From Flemingiibacterium sp964603455 (lineage in GTDB: Bacteria; Bacillota; Clostridia; Oscillospirales; CAG-272): a DNA stretch of 64,000 nucleotides. The notes beneath the pieces are model-generated. The model did no database searches. It was not told the DNA's origin and saw nothing but the letters and a program-made list of their open reading frames with translations. Of this stretch, positions 34,718 through 44,687 are shown piece after piece; the first letter of the stretch is position 1, and each line of letters starts with the position of its first letter. The stretch spans positions 12,428-76,427 of the forward strand of contig CAZRVL010000003.1 of NCBI GenBank assembly GCA_964603455.1, in the 5' to 3' direction. Made by a program: the position numbers and the translations under genes.

Positions 34718-35736
34718 TTTCTTTTATTCGAATCCCATTCATGCTTATTTTTCAGCTCACCGTAAAATTCAAGATAGCTGTCATGCCGCTCCTTCGGTAT
34801 TTCTCCGTTTTCTACGGCATTCAATATCGCGCATCCATCCTCTTTGGTATGCGTACATTTCGTATAACGGCACTCACCTATATAAGGTTCAAATTCACGA
34901 AAAACTCCGGTGAGGTCATCTTTGGTATAAAAATCGAATTGTACGAAATCGAGCATACCGAAACCAGGAGTATCTGCAAGATAGCCTTGTGCATCATCTC
35001 CGAATTGCGCATCAAGCGGAAAAAGCTCGATATGCCTTGTAGTATTTCTTCCGTGCAAAGTCTTTTCGCTGACCTCGCCGGTGAGGAGGCCGAGCTCCGG
35101 GAAAAGTCTGTTCATCAGTGTTGACTTTCCGACTCCTGACGCTCCGGCAAATGCAGAAATCTTATCACTGTTCTGTCTTAAAAAGTCCTCTATGCCGCTG
35201 TCTTTCATCCCAACGCCCTCAACAAAGACCTTAAAAGAGCATTTTCTGTATATATCAGCATACCGCTCGGCAGCAGCCACGTCAAGATCGGCTTTTGTAA
35301 CTACTATGACAGGCTCAATATTATTGAACTCTGCTACAGTTACAAGCTTATCTACAGTCAAAAGTGAGGGTTCTGGCTTTTGCGCTGCGAATACCACAAA
35401 CAGAAGATCAAGATTCGCCATCGGCGGACGAATGAGTTCGTTTTTTCGCGGCAAGATCTCTTCTATCAAAACTCCTGCACGTGCTTCATCCTTCTTCTTT
35501 AGCTCATCGGCACGGTCAACCTTGAAAAGCTCAGTATCTATCCTAACTGTAACATCATCGCCGGGCAGAAGGACTTTTTTTTCGTGCCTGAATGAGCCCT
35601 TCGCCTTGCAGAAGATCCTGTCGCCGTCAAGCTCTATGCAATCGGCACAAAGCTGCTCGACCGCATCACTTTTGAGCCGTATCTCGTATATACCGCCAAT
35701 TCCCTTTATTATCTTAGCTTTGAATCTAAGCTCCAT
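34714..35736 (-). CDS. rsgA: small-subunit ribosome biogenesis GTPase RsgA
   Basis: 340 residues, somewhat longer than most. An N-terminal OB fold, a circularly permuted GTPase with the order G4 (VTKADLD), G5, G1 (GASGVGKSTLMN) and G3 (DTPGFG), and a C-terminal zinc knuckle CRYTKCTHTKEDGC. It checks late 30S assembly. It is tightly packed, overlapping thiN by four bases and sharing one base with prkC, as in the conserved Firmicutes operon where PrkC phosphorylates this GTPase (CpgA). Confidence 0.93.
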   Translation of the reverse strand: MELRFKAKIIKGIGGIYEIRLKSDAVEQLCADCIELDGDRIFCKAKGSFRHEKKVLLPGDDVTVRIDTELFKVDRADELKKKDEARAGVLIEEILPRKNELIRPPMANLDLLFVVFAAQKPEPSLLTVDKLVTVAEFNNIEPVIVVTKADLDVAAAERYADIYRKCSFKVFVEGVGMKDSGIEDFLRQNSDKISAFAGASGVGKSTLMNRLFPELGLLTGEVSEKTLHGRNTTRHIELFPLDAQFGDDAQGYLADTPGFGMLDFVQFDFYTKDDLTGVFREFEPYIGECRYTKCTHTKEDGCAILNAVENGEIPKERHDSYLEFYGELKNKHEWDSNKRK

Positions 35737-37451
35737 TATTCTCCTTCATCGGTCGTTTCCGGTCCGAGACTCATTACAAAATCTATAGCGGTATTTACAG
35801 GGACTTGTGCTTCCACAGGTCTGCTCTGGCTTATTACACAGCCCTTGTTGACCTCATTTGAATACTCATAAGTCCAATTTCCGAGCTTAAGCTCCGACCA
35901 TCCGAGCATCTTCATTACAGCCGCTTCATCGCATTTGTAAAAATCCGGAACCTTGGTGTATTTTATATCCTGTCCGCTCGAAACATAGAGCGTAACCTTG
36001 TCACCGCGTTTAAGAGTTGTACCTGCCTCGGGTGAAGTTCTTATGACCTGACCCTCGCTGACATATTCGTGTGTCTCCTTGACAACATCGGTAATAATAC
36101 CGAACTCAGTCAGTTTTATCTTGACCTCACGAGAGTCGGAATACGAATAGTCCGCAAGCTCGAAGGTCTCAGCTCCGTAGCAGACTATAAGCTTCAAGTC
36201 GCAGTTCTGCTTTCCGGGGATGACCTTGCGTTTTTCGCCCGGATCGGGATCCTGACCGATTATGATATTCATATCATAATCCGCATTATACCTATATTCG
36301 ACCTCTACATTATAATACTGCTCTTCAAGCCTTGCCTTAAGATCATCGCTGTAGACGGCATCTATAAGTGTCGGTATCTCTATCTGCTTTGAATTATCGG
36401 TGGTGGTCGTATCCAAAAGTCTCGTCAAAACAACGACCGCGCTTATGCAACAGACTATCAGAAAAGCCGAGGCAACTCCAGCAATGACCGGGAACATCGA
36501 TCTGCTCTGTTTTTTCGGCGGAGTCAGCTTATGAACATTCGCAGGCATCGAGTTCATTTGACTTTGCGGCTGCACAGCAGTCTCGCTTTTTGGCATCTTG
36601 AACACAGTGTGCGGATTTGTCCTGAGCTGTGCTATATGCTTTTGCATCTGAGACGCGCTCTGGAATCGGTTATCCGGATTCTTCTCCATAGCACCGAGTA
36701 TCACCTGCTCAAGTCCTACAGGAATATTTGAATTTATTTCACGCGGAGGTCTCGGAGTATTCTTGACCTGCATTATCGCGACCGAGACAGGACTGTCTGC
36801 AACAAACGGCAGCTTTCCCGTAGCCATCTCATACATCGTCACTCCGAGCGAATATATATCGCTCCTGCGGTCTATTGTCTTTCCGCTTGCCTGCTCCGGG
36901 CTTATATAAAAGACCGTTCCGATAGCTTTATCGGTCATAGTTACCGTTTCGGCATTCGGCAGCTTAGCTATACCGAAATCCGCGACCTTCACCGTACCGT
37001 TTTTCAGGATCATTATATTCTGCGGTTTGATGTCGCGGTGTACTATGCCCTTCGAATGTGCATGTTCGAGAGCCATCAGTATCTGTTCGGTTATGTTTAT
37101 GGTTTCGTGGAATGACAGCGAACCCTTTTTAAGTATATAGTTCTTAAGGGTTATGCCATCTACAAGTTCCATTACTATATATTTAAGATCGTCCTTGACC
37201 GAAACATCGAATATATTTACAATGTTCGGGTGAGAGAGCATTGCTACCGCCTTGCTCTCGTTTATGAATCGTTTTACCGACTGCGCGTCATTGTTTATCT
37301 CGTCCTTGAGCATCTTGACGGCGACATTTCGGCGCATAAGCATATCCATCGCTTCAAAAACGACAGCCATTCCGCCTATGCCTATGACTTTAAGTATTCG
37401 ATAACGCTTGTCGAAGACCTGCCCGACATATCTTTCAAAAGAGTCCATCAT
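35736..37451 (-). CDS. prkC: PASTA-domain Ser/Thr protein kinase PrkC
   Basis: 571 residues. Kinase domain at about 10-275: glycine loop GIGGMAVVFEA, VAVKMLKDE (catalytic Lys), HRDIKPQNIM, VADFGIAKL and SPEQASGK. A membrane helix lies at about 325-348, then three extracellular PASTA repeats (about 355-425, 425-495, 495-565) that sense muropeptides or lipid II. It controls growth, germination and cell-wall homeostasis, and is reversed by the adjacent phosphatase. The one-base overlap with both neighbours indicates a single transcript. Confidence 0.95.
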   Translation of the reverse strand: MMDSFERYVGQVFDKRYRILKVIGIGGMAVVFEAMDMLMRRNVAVKMLKDEINNDAQSVKRFINESKAVAMLSHPNIVNIFDVSVKDDLKYIVMELVDGITLKNYILKKGSLSFHETINITEQILMALEHAHSKGIVHRDIKPQNIMILKNGTVKVADFGIAKLPNAETVTMTDKAIGTVFYISPEQASGKTIDRRSDIYSLGVTMYEMATGKLPFVADSPVSVAIMQVKNTPRPPREINSNIPVGLEQVILGAMEKNPDNRFQSASQMQKHIAQLRTNPHTVFKMPKSETAVQPQSQMNSMPANVHKLTPPKKQSRSMFPVIAGVASAFLIVCCISAVVVLTRLLDTTTTDNSKQIEIPTLIDAVYSDDLKARLEEQYYNVEVEYRYNADYDMNIIIGQDPDPGEKRKVIPGKQNCDLKLIVCYGAETFELADYSYSDSREVKIKLTEFGIITDVVKETHEYVSEGQVIRTSPEAGTTLKRGDKVTLYVSSGQDIKYTKVPDFYKCDEAAVMKMLGWSELKLGNWTYEYSNEVNKGCVISQSRPVEAQVPVNTAIDFVMSLGPETTDEGE

Positions 37452-38308
37452 CAGTCTCCGTTTCCATCGTTATTTAGTTCATCTGTTGTCTCACCAACTT
37501 CATCATCGCAGGTGCATTTTACGATGAGAGCGGTTATATTATCCGGTCCACCCTCGGCATTTGCCGCATCTATGAGCTTTTCGGTCTTTTCAGCCAGTTC
37601 AGCTTCAACATCATCGGTGTCATATTCCTCGGCTATAATTCCGTAAATATCCTCCGGAAGCAGTTGTCCCGAAAGTCCATCGGAACACAGCAGCAGATAA
37701 CAGCATTCAAGGCTCGAAAGATCGACCGAATATATATCCGCTTCAAGCTCGCTCATCACTCCTACCGCTCTGGTTATGCGATTTCGATATGGATGAGTGC
37801 GCGCATCGTCTACAGTAAGCGAACCGCTGTCTATAAGGTGTTGGACATACGAATGATCGTGAGTTATCTGGGTTATGGTATTGTCGGATATAAGATATAG
37901 GCGGCTGTCTCCCACATTTATAACATAAGCTATATCATCGCATATAAGGGCACCGACAAGTGTCGTTCCCATCCCCTTATAAGCCACAGATGACTGCGAT
38001 TTTTTATAGACAGCCTGATTTGCGTCATGAGCCGCATCGTCAAGTATGACACAGGCTTCATCGCTGTTAAGCGACATTATTCCGCCGGAAATCGTCGAAG
38101 CCGCGTATTTTTTAACTTTCTCCGCAAACACCAATGCGGCACATTCACTCGCCACATTGCCGCTCTTAGCTCCGCCCATTCCGTCACATACAACACACAG
38201 CGCGGCATTATCGCAAAGTCTGCCCGCTATATAGCTGTCCTGATTAGCCGAGCGAACTTTTCCGACATCGCTCCTGCCGTAGAATTGTGTTTTCACGAAA
38301 AATGCCAC
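37451..38308 (-). CDS. prpC: PP2C-type protein phosphatase PrpC
   Basis: About 281-285 residues. PP2C motifs: SDVGKVRSANQDS, VCDGMGGAKSGNVAS, VINVGDSRLYLI, LLCSDGLSGQL and the late GGPDNITALIV, supplying the Mn/Mg-binding Asp residues. It dephosphorylates targets of PrkC. The start is uncertain: GTG 38308 sits too close to AAGGGTG, whereas the in-frame GTG at 38296 (MKTQFYGRSDV) has better spacing. It is the first gene of the prpC-prkC-rsgA-thiN-spoVM unit and lies behind an attenuator-like leader. Confidence 0.93.
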   Translation of the reverse strand: MAFFVKTQFYGRSDVGKVRSANQDSYIAGRLCDNAALCVVCDGMGGAKSGNVASECAALVFAEKVKKYAASTISGGIMSLNSDEACVILDDAAHDANQAVYKKSQSSVAYKGMGTTLVGALICDDIAYVINVGDSRLYLISDNTITQITHDHSYVQHLIDSGSLTVDDARTHPYRNRITRAVGVMSELEADIYSVDLSSLECCYLLLCSDGLSGQLLPEDIYGIIAEEYDTDDVEAELAEKTEKLIDAANAEGGPDNITALIVKCTCDDEVGETTDELNNDGNGD

Positions 38309-38325
38309 ACCCTTCGTTCTTGTCG

Positions 38326-38537
38326 TTAAAAAAATATATGGAGAGGAATTACTTCCCCTCCAATCTCTCAGACGTCCTCAACAGTAAAAACAACTGTAAG
38401 GGGCTACAACCTTTTTATGGGATAAGTGTGAGAAAAGCTCACACAAAGGCATCCTTGCCGATTCGGCGAAAGATGTCAGTTTAACAAATATTATAAAATT
38501 GGGGGTATCCGCGTCTGCATCCAAACCTCTAAGATCA
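38326..38537 (-). ncRNA. structured leader with terminator upstream of prpC (candidate attenuator or independent small RNA)
   Basis: On the minus strand a promoter (38544-38571) is followed by about 200 non-coding bases with several hairpins (GTGTGAG/CTCACAC; ACAGT/ACTGT) and an intrinsic terminator (stem 38340-38348/38353-38361, T-rich run to 38326) only 18 bases before prpC. CCCCCAAT in the early leader (38498-38505) can pair with ATTGGAGGGG (38355-38364), which contains one arm of the terminator stem, so an antiterminated form is possible. No known riboswitch consensus was recognised; a 6S-like RNA is an alternative. Confidence 0.45.
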
Positions 38538-38543
38538 CCTATA

Positions 38544-38571
38544 ATTATAAATTATAATTATGTCCTCACAA
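38544..38571 (-). promoter_or_regulatory. promoter of prpC leader (minus strand)
   Basis: Minus strand: TTGTGA (38566-38571), a 16-bp spacer and TATAAT (38544-38549). It implies the signalling genes are separated transcriptionally from rlmN upstream. Confidence 0.55.
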
Positions 38572-38598
38572 TGAACGCATATGATAGTTTACAAAAAG

Positions 38599-39657
38599 TT
38601 AACTGTTTTCTTCCTTTAATTTGGCTCTTCGTAACTGTCCGCAGGAAGCATTTATGTCCGAACCAAGCTTTCTTCTTACAGTTGCATTTATGCCCTCTTT
38701 TTCGAGCATCTCGGCAAATTTTGCAACCGCATCGGTGCCTGAGCGAACGAATCCCGTCTCGGCAACTTCATTTACCGGAATAAGATTTACGTGTATCGGA
38801 AAAGGCTTGGAATTTCTGTAAAGCCCGTGCTTCAAAGTCGAAGCTAACTTCAACGCATACGCAGGCGAATCGTTTTTGCCCGAAATAAGCGTATATTCAA
38901 ATGAGATCCTGCGTCCGGTCTTCTCAAAATATCTTCTGCAAGAATCGAGCAACGTGGAAATATTCCACTTATTGTTTACCGGCATTATGGATGAACGTGT
39001 CTCATCATCTGCGGCATGAAGCGATATTGAAAGAGTTATCTGAAGATCGAGCTTTGCCAGCTCATCTATCTTATCGCACAATCCGCAGGTCGAGAGCGAT
39101 ATATGACGGCTTCCGATATTTATTCCCGCCGGATCAGAGACCAGCGAAAGGAACTTCACCACATTGTCATAATTGTCGAGCGGTTCGCCTATTCCCATCA
39201 TAACTATATTCGATATTCTCTCACCCATATCATTTTGAGCCGCTATGACCTGTCCCAACAGCTCAGACGGCTTGAGCTTTCTGACAAGTCCGCCGATAGT
39301 CGAGGCACAGAATTTACAGCCCATCGGGCAACCGACTTCGCTAGATATACATATCGTATTTCCATGCTTATAGCGCATGAAAACACTCTCGATAACGTTT
39401 CCGTCAGAAAGGCCGAACAGATATTTTACCGTACCATCGAGCTTTGAAACGAGTTTCTGCTCAACGCTCGGAAAGAACACCTCACAGTTATCAGATAGCT
39501 TTTCACGCAATTTTTTTGAAAGATTCGTCATTGAATCGATCGAAACACCCTTGTGCATCCAGTCGAAGATCTGCGCTGCACGGTATTTCGGTTCACCAAG
39601 CTCGGCAAGATATGCTTCAAGCTCCGGGATATTCATTGATAATAGATCTGTTTTCAA
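38599..39657 (-). CDS. rlmN: 23S rRNA A2503 / tRNA A37 methyltransferase RlmN
   Basis: 352 residues. Radical SAM motif CPMGCKFCAST; the second methyl-carrying Cys is in the C-terminal SGTDAV/NASCGQLR region. It dual-methylates C2 of A2503 in 23S rRNA and of A37 in some tRNAs. It is two bases downstream of rsmB in the translation operon. Confidence 0.95.
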   Translation of the reverse strand: MKTDLLSMNIPELEAYLAELGEPKYRAAQIFDWMHKGVSIDSMTNLSKKLREKLSDNCEVFFPSVEQKLVSKLDGTVKYLFGLSDGNVIESVFMRYKHGNTICISSEVGCPMGCKFCASTIGGLVRKLKPSELLGQVIAAQNDMGERISNIVMMGIGEPLDNYDNVVKFLSLVSDPAGINIGSRHISLSTCGLCDKIDELAKLDLQITLSISLHAADDETRSSIMPVNNKWNISTLLDSCRRYFEKTGRRISFEYTLISGKNDSPAYALKLASTLKHGLYRNSKPFPIHVNLIPVNEVAETGFVRSGTDAVAKFAEMLEKEGINATVRRKLGSDINASCGQLRRAKLKEENS

Positions 39658-39659
39658 AG

Positions 39660-40976
39660 TTATTTTCTCCTGATGAGTGAAATAAAAAATCCGTCAGTCC
39701 CGTTATTCGGGAAAAGCGTCAGCATTCCGTTATTTGACCTAAGTTCTCCGATTTCAAAATCCACAGCTTCAAAATCGTCTTTTGAAGCCAAAAAACGATT
39801 TACAATACTTTCGTTTTCAGCCGGATTCAATGTGCAGGTAGAATAGCATATCCGTCCGCCATGCTTCAAATACCTTGAAGAATTGCCAAGTATCGCACTC
39901 TGCGTTTTCGGAAGAGCAGATATGTCATCGAAAGTCTTATAACGTATCTCGGGCTTTTTCGCAATAACTCCGAGTCCCGAACAAGGCACATCACAGATAA
40001 TCGCATCTGCCAAGCCTTCAAAATTCTGATCGAATACAGTGCCGTTTTTTTCGGCAGAGGATATTATGTCTATGCCGAGCCGCTTCGCTCCGCTGTCTAT
40101 CAGAGTAAGCTTGTTTTTGTGTAGGTCGAATGCGTAAAGCTTACCTGAATTTTCCATTTTGATCGCCGCCGAAAAGCTTTTTCCACCGGGACACGCACAT
40201 ACGTCGATCACCGTTTCTCCGGCTCTCGGAGACAATACCTCGGCAGATATTTGCGAAGCCTCATCCTGGATAAAGCATTTTCCGTCATTTATCATATCTC
40301 TCACAAGTGGTGGCATATTTTTGAGTTTTATGCCGTTCGGTGCATATCTTGTGAGCTCTGCCGAAATATCATTTTTTTGAAGCTCGGCAAGCAGCTCGTC
40401 ACGCGATATTTTAAGAGTATTGACTCTGATCGTGACAGGCGGTGTGATCTCGAATGCGCTGAGTATCTCTTCGGCATTTCCGTATGAGCTGAGAAGCTCG
40501 ATCACGTCCGCACCACATGAATATCTGACAGAAAGGTACTTTTGAATATCCTTTTTGTCCGGATAAGGTATCGTACCTCCAAATTTTTTAATATATCCTC
40601 GAAGGAGCGCATTTACAAAGCCCGAAGCGGATGGCTTTATCCGCTTTGCGAGATTGACACTTTCATTTACCGCTGCGCTGTCCGGAACTCTGTCAAGATA
40701 TATCAATTGATAAAGTCCGAGACGTAATATCACCTTTATCTCGACATCCAATTTATCGAGCGGTTTGTTCGCAAGGCATTCGATTATATAGTCGAGCGTC
40801 AGCTTGCGCTCGATAGCTCCGTACACAAGTGTGGTATATAATCCCTTTTCAGCACCTGTCAACGAATATCGCTTGATTACCGAATCTATCTCCAAATTTG
40901 AATAGCTTTTATCCTTTTCGGTGCGCAAAAGCGATTCAAACGCAGCTTCACGTGAAGTTTTGTTTTTTTTATCCAT
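39660..40976 (-). CDS. rsmB: 16S rRNA m5C967 methyltransferase RsmB
   Basis: 438 residues. N-terminal NusB-like RNA-binding domain (about 1-145) and C-terminal SAM methyltransferase domain with VCACPGGKSFSAA (SAM loop), IICDVPCSGLGVI with the PC catalytic motif, and the release-cysteine motif YSTCTLNPAENE. It lies between fmt and rlmN with 2-3 base gaps. Confidence 0.95.
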   Translation of the reverse strand: MDKKNKTSREAAFESLLRTEKDKSYSNLEIDSVIKRYSLTGAEKGLYTTLVYGAIERKLTLDYIIECLANKPLDKLDVEIKVILRLGLYQLIYLDRVPDSAAVNESVNLAKRIKPSASGFVNALLRGYIKKFGGTIPYPDKKDIQKYLSVRYSCGADVIELLSSYGNAEEILSAFEITPPVTIRVNTLKISRDELLAELQKNDISAELTRYAPNGIKLKNMPPLVRDMINDGKCFIQDEASQISAEVLSPRAGETVIDVCACPGGKSFSAAIKMENSGKLYAFDLHKNKLTLIDSGAKRLGIDIISSAEKNGTVFDQNFEGLADAIICDVPCSGLGVIAKKPEIRYKTFDDISALPKTQSAILGNSSRYLKHGGRICYSTCTLNPAENESIVNRFLASKDDFEAVDFEIGELRSNNGMLTLFPNNGTDGFFISLIRRK

Positions 40977-40979
40977 AAC

Positions 40980-41939
40980 TTATCTGCCTGAGACCTTATA
41001 GAATCTGTCACCGAGCTCAACTTTTCTTCCGTTTATATAATCGGAAGCATTTATTCTGCTCTTTCCTTCGGGCAGCAGCTTTGTGATATATACCGAACCC
41101 TCTCGGCAGGCGACCTCTATGCGGTTTGCCTTGCGGTCAAGGCTCAGAACTTCTCCGGGATGTGCGTGTGAAGTCTCAAGATCGGCTATTTCAGAGCTTA
41201 TAAGCTTGAGCGTTTTTCCGGAATGATCGACAACGGCAAGCGGAAACGGAGAAAGACCTCTTATCCTGTTATGCACATTCAGAGCGGTATCATTGAAATC
41301 AAGCTCGCAATCGGCATTTTCTATCTTAGCCGCATAATTCGACTTAAGATCGTCCTGCTTCTCACGCATTGCCTTTCCTGCTTCTATAGATTCGACAGAC
41401 TCGATGAGGAGCTTTGTTCCTGCCAAAGCCATCTTATCGTGCAATGTTCCGAAATCGTCATTTATATCTATCTCTACCTCTGCCTTTGCTATCATATCGC
41501 CAGTGTCAAGTCCCTCATCCATGTACATTATGGTTATTCCGGTGACCTTTTCACCGTCTATGATCGCACGCTGTATCGGAGCAGCACCGCGGTATTTCGG
41601 AAGCAGCGAGCCGTGTACATTTATACATCCGAGCCTTGGATAATTTATTATATTTGCCGGAAGCAGCTTTCCGTAAGCAACAACGATTATTATATCGGGA
41701 GCAAGCTCCTTTATAATATTGAAGGCTTCTTCGTCTTTCAGTGTCTTCGGTTGGAAAACAGGCACATTATGCTCTATCGCACAGCTTTTGACAGCAGACG
41801 GTATGAGCTGCATTTTTCTTCCCTTCGGCTTATCGGGTTGAGTAAATACACCGACGATATTTGCGCCTGCATTGAACAATGCTTCGAGCTGTACAGATGC
41901 AAACTCCGGTGTTCCCATAAATAAAATTCTTGAATCCAT
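40980..41939 (-). CDS. fmt: methionyl-tRNA formyltransferase
   Basis: 319 residues. Family motifs GTPEFASVQLEALF at the N-terminus, INVHGSLLPKYRGAAPIQ containing the catalytic Asn/His region, and TGDMIAKAEVEI with the catalytic Asp. It formylates initiator Met-tRNA. It shares one base with def, the enzyme that later removes the formyl group. Confidence 0.95.
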   Translation of the reverse strand: MDSRILFMGTPEFASVQLEALFNAGANIVGVFTQPDKPKGRKMQLIPSAVKSCAIEHNVPVFQPKTLKDEEAFNIIKELAPDIIIVVAYGKLLPANIINYPRLGCINVHGSLLPKYRGAAPIQRAIIDGEKVTGITIMYMDEGLDTGDMIAKAEVEIDINDDFGTLHDKMALAGTKLLIESVESIEAGKAMREKQDDLKSNYAAKIENADCELDFNDTALNVHNRIRGLSPFPLAVVDHSGKTLKLISSEIADLETSHAHPGEVLSLDRKANRIEVACREGSVYITKLLPEGKSRINASDYINGRKVELGDRFYKVSGR

Positions 41940-42409
41940 CAGTTCTCTATTTCATCCTTATCGAGCATTCTTACTACCTTATCGGTAAAAAGTATTCCGT
42001 CCAAATGGTCTATCTCATGGCAAAATGCTCTTGCAGCCAATTCCGTTCCGGTGAGAGTAAATTCCTTTCCGTCGAGTCCGGTCGCTTTTACCGTGACCTT
42101 AGCGGGACGCTCGACTATTCCCCATTTTTCGGGAAGCGAAAGACATCCCTCTGCCTCTGCCTGCTTTCCGGAGCACTTTACTATCTGAGGATTTATCATT
42201 ATATAAGGCTTTCCTTCTTCGACCTCAACTATGACCAAGCGTCTCAGCTTTCCTACCTGTACCGCCGCAAGACCGCAGCCGTTCGCAGCTCTCATAGTTT
42301 CGAGCATATCCTCAGCCAATTGTTTTATGCGGTCATCTATGACCGTTATCTCACGACTCGTTTTCCGAAGGATCGGGTCGCCTTCTTTAACTATATTAAG
42401 CTTTGCCAT
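41939..42409 (-). CDS. def: peptide deformylase
   Basis: 156 residues. All three motifs are present: GCGLAAVQVG, EGCLSLPE with the metal-binding Cys, and HEIDHLDG with the two metal-binding His. It removes the formyl group from new proteins. AAGGAGA lies about nine bases before ATG. The 49-bp gap to priA is the largest space inside this operon. Confidence 0.95.
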   Translation of the reverse strand: MAKLNIVKEGDPILRKTSREITVIDDRIKQLAEDMLETMRAANGCGLAAVQVGKLRRLVIVEVEEGKPYIMINPQIVKCSGKQAEAEGCLSLPEKWGIVERPAKVTVKATGLDGKEFTLTGTELAARAFCHEIDHLDGILFTDKVVRMLDKDEIEN

Positions 42410-42458
42410 TGATGTTCTCCTTTTATATAAGCAATGTACTTTTAATTAATTTTTAAAA

Positions 42459-44687
42459 TCACAGCAAATTTGAATTTATGTCTATATTTACCTGAGCCTT
42501 CTCTTTTGCAAATTCAAGCTGTATCAGACGGAGCATATCGCGCATTCGTTTACCCGCCGAGCATTTTAATATCAGCCGCATTCGGTATACCCTGTTCACT
42601 CGGTATATCGGTGCCTCCATAGGTCCAAATATATATGCAGATATATCGGAATATTCTCCGCAAAGCAGCTCACGTATCCGTCTGTCAACCCTTACAGAAA
42701 GCTCCATCACAGCCTGCTCCTCTTCACACGTGAGTATTATCAAAACAAAATCACAAAACGGCGGGAATACAAGCTGCTTTCTGAGCTTTATCGCTCCGCT
42801 GTAAAAGCCCTCATAATCCTGTCTTGCTGCAAATCTTATAGTGTCATTTTCAGGTGAATAGGTTTGCAAGACTGCTCTTCCGGCTTTTTTACCCCTGCCG
42901 GCTCGTCCTATGACCTGCGTCAGCAAATCAAATGTACGTTCGGTAGCTCTGAAATCATCGAGATAGAGCGCGGAATCCGCATTTATAACTCCGACCAATG
43001 TCACATCCGGAAAATTATGCCCTTTTGTTACCATTTGCGTTCCGATCAATATATCTGCCGAATGATCTCTGAAAGCATTCAAAATATGCTCGTGTGAAAA
43101 TTTACCGCTTGCAGCATCGGCATCCATACGAAGTATCCGCGCATTCGGAAATATCCCCGACAATTCCTCGGCAACGAGCTGTGTTCCGAATCCCTTTCGA
43201 TCAAGGTGCTCCGAACCGCATTTAGGGCATATGTCGGGGATCTCACGCACATATCCGCAATAATGACATTTGAGCTGTTCGCTGCCGTGGTCACGGTGAT
43301 ATGTCAATGAGACCGAGCAATTCGGGCATTCGATGACCTCTCCGCACATCTTGCAGTTGATGAAATTATTATAACCTCTTCTGCCAACGAACAATATTGA
43401 TTGTTCGCCCCTTGAAAGATTTTTTTCAAGCTCGCTCCTCAGAACAGTTCCGACAGGCGATATATTTCCTCTTGAAGTCTCTTCACGGAGATCCGATATG
43501 ATAACGTCCGGCAACACTGCATCTCCATAGCGTTCATTAAGCTTTACGAGCTTATATATCCCCTCTTCGGCTTTTCTGAAGGATTCAAGCGAAGGAGTAG
43601 CCGAAGCCAACAGCATCAGCGCGTTGTTTTTTGCACATCTATACCGAGCAATATCTCTCGCATGGTATTTAGGATTCATATCCGACTTATACGTATGCTC
43701 CTGCTCTTCATCTATGACTATCATTCCGAGATCATCGAGCGGTGCAAATACCGCCGAGCGCGTTCCTATGACCAGATCGACCATATGCGCACGTATCCGC
43801 TTGAATGCGTCAAGACGTTCGCCCTCTGAAAGCCCTGAATGTATAACAGCTACTCTTTCGCCAAAGCAGCCGCACAAAAAATCCACAGTCTGCCCGGTAA
43901 GCGATATTTCGGGAACTAACATTATGACAGTTCTGCCCGAACCTATCACGCTGTCGATCACCGTCTTTATAACACTTGTTTTTCCGCTTCCGGTAACTCC
44001 GAATAAAAGTGCTGCGCAGGCTTTTTTTGACAAAGCCAGCTCCGACAATTCATCAGCTGCTCTGCTCTGTTCAACCGAAAGCTCGATGTTCTGTACTGTT
44101 TTTTCGCGTCCGGAATATGGATTTCTGTAGATTTCCTCCTCACGGAAGCTTATGATCTGTTTTTTCACCAGATTATTCAGTACAGTAGTCGATGCTCCGA
44201 CCTTATCTTTTAAATACGTGAGCGTTTTTTCCGAATCGGACAATGCCTCTACCACACGAGCCTCTACCCTGCCAAGTCTTACTTTTGAAGTGTCGGCGAT
44301 GAGTGTATAAAAACGCTCGACCGGGTCGCGTTTCGCATGATAAAGCGAATCCGTAACGCCTGACGGCATAACGGTTTGAACGGCTTCTCCGGTCGAGCAG
44401 AATGTCCGCTCACAAAGAAATGCGCATACTCCCATAAGCTCATCACTGAGCGAATATCTTTCGTCAGCTAAGCTTATAAGCGGCTTTAGCGCAGAATATT
44501 CCGACGAGTCGGATAATCCGACAACCAGTGCGGTACGCTTCAGTGCTCCGAACTGCACCTTTGCAAGCGAACCGATCCTAACCCTGTCCGAGAGCTCCGG
44601 CGGTATGGCATAATCATATACACGATCAGCCGATGCCGGAAGTTCAAGTATTCTGACTCTCGCGACAGACATAGGCTCAGTCGTCAT
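42459..44687 (-). CDS. priA: primosomal replication restart helicase PriA
   Basis: 742 residues. N-terminal DNA-binding domain, helicase core with Walker A FGVTGSGKTS and motif II IDEEQEHTYKSD (DEEQ instead of the commoner DEEH), and the zinc-binding insert with CKMCGEVIECPNC and CHYCG...CPKCGSEHL. It reloads the replisome at stalled forks. Its first codons overlap the end of rpoZ by 11 bases. Confidence 0.95.
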   Translation of the reverse strand: MTTEPMSVARVRILELPASADRVYDYAIPPELSDRVRIGSLAKVQFGALKRTALVVGLSDSSEYSALKPLISLADERYSLSDELMGVCAFLCERTFCSTGEAVQTVMPSGVTDSLYHAKRDPVERFYTLIADTSKVRLGRVEARVVEALSDSEKTLTYLKDKVGASTTVLNNLVKKQIISFREEEIYRNPYSGREKTVQNIELSVEQSRAADELSELALSKKACAALLFGVTGSGKTSVIKTVIDSVIGSGRTVIMLVPEISLTGQTVDFLCGCFGERVAVIHSGLSEGERLDAFKRIRAHMVDLVIGTRSAVFAPLDDLGMIVIDEEQEHTYKSDMNPKYHARDIARYRCAKNNALMLLASATPSLESFRKAEEGIYKLVKLNERYGDAVLPDVIISDLREETSRGNISPVGTVLRSELEKNLSRGEQSILFVGRRGYNNFINCKMCGEVIECPNCSVSLTYHRDHGSEQLKCHYCGYVREIPDICPKCGSEHLDRKGFGTQLVAEELSGIFPNARILRMDADAASGKFSHEHILNAFRDHSADILIGTQMVTKGHNFPDVTLVGVINADSALYLDDFRATERTFDLLTQVIGRAGRGKKAGRAVLQTYSPENDTIRFAARQDYEGFYSGAIKLRKQLVFPPFCDFVLIILTCEEEQAVMELSVRVDRRIRELLCGEYSDISAYIFGPMEAPIYRVNRVYRMRLILKCSAGKRMRDMLRLIQLEFAKEKAQVNIDINSNLL

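Noticed and set aside
38326..38537. Firm call as 6S RNA
   Set aside because: Length and a terminator fit, but I could not fold a single long hairpin with a central bubble. Kept as an unnamed leader or small RNA.
41223..41924. 233-codon plus-strand ORF opposite fmt
   Set aside because: Shadow; fmt has complete family motifs on the other strand.
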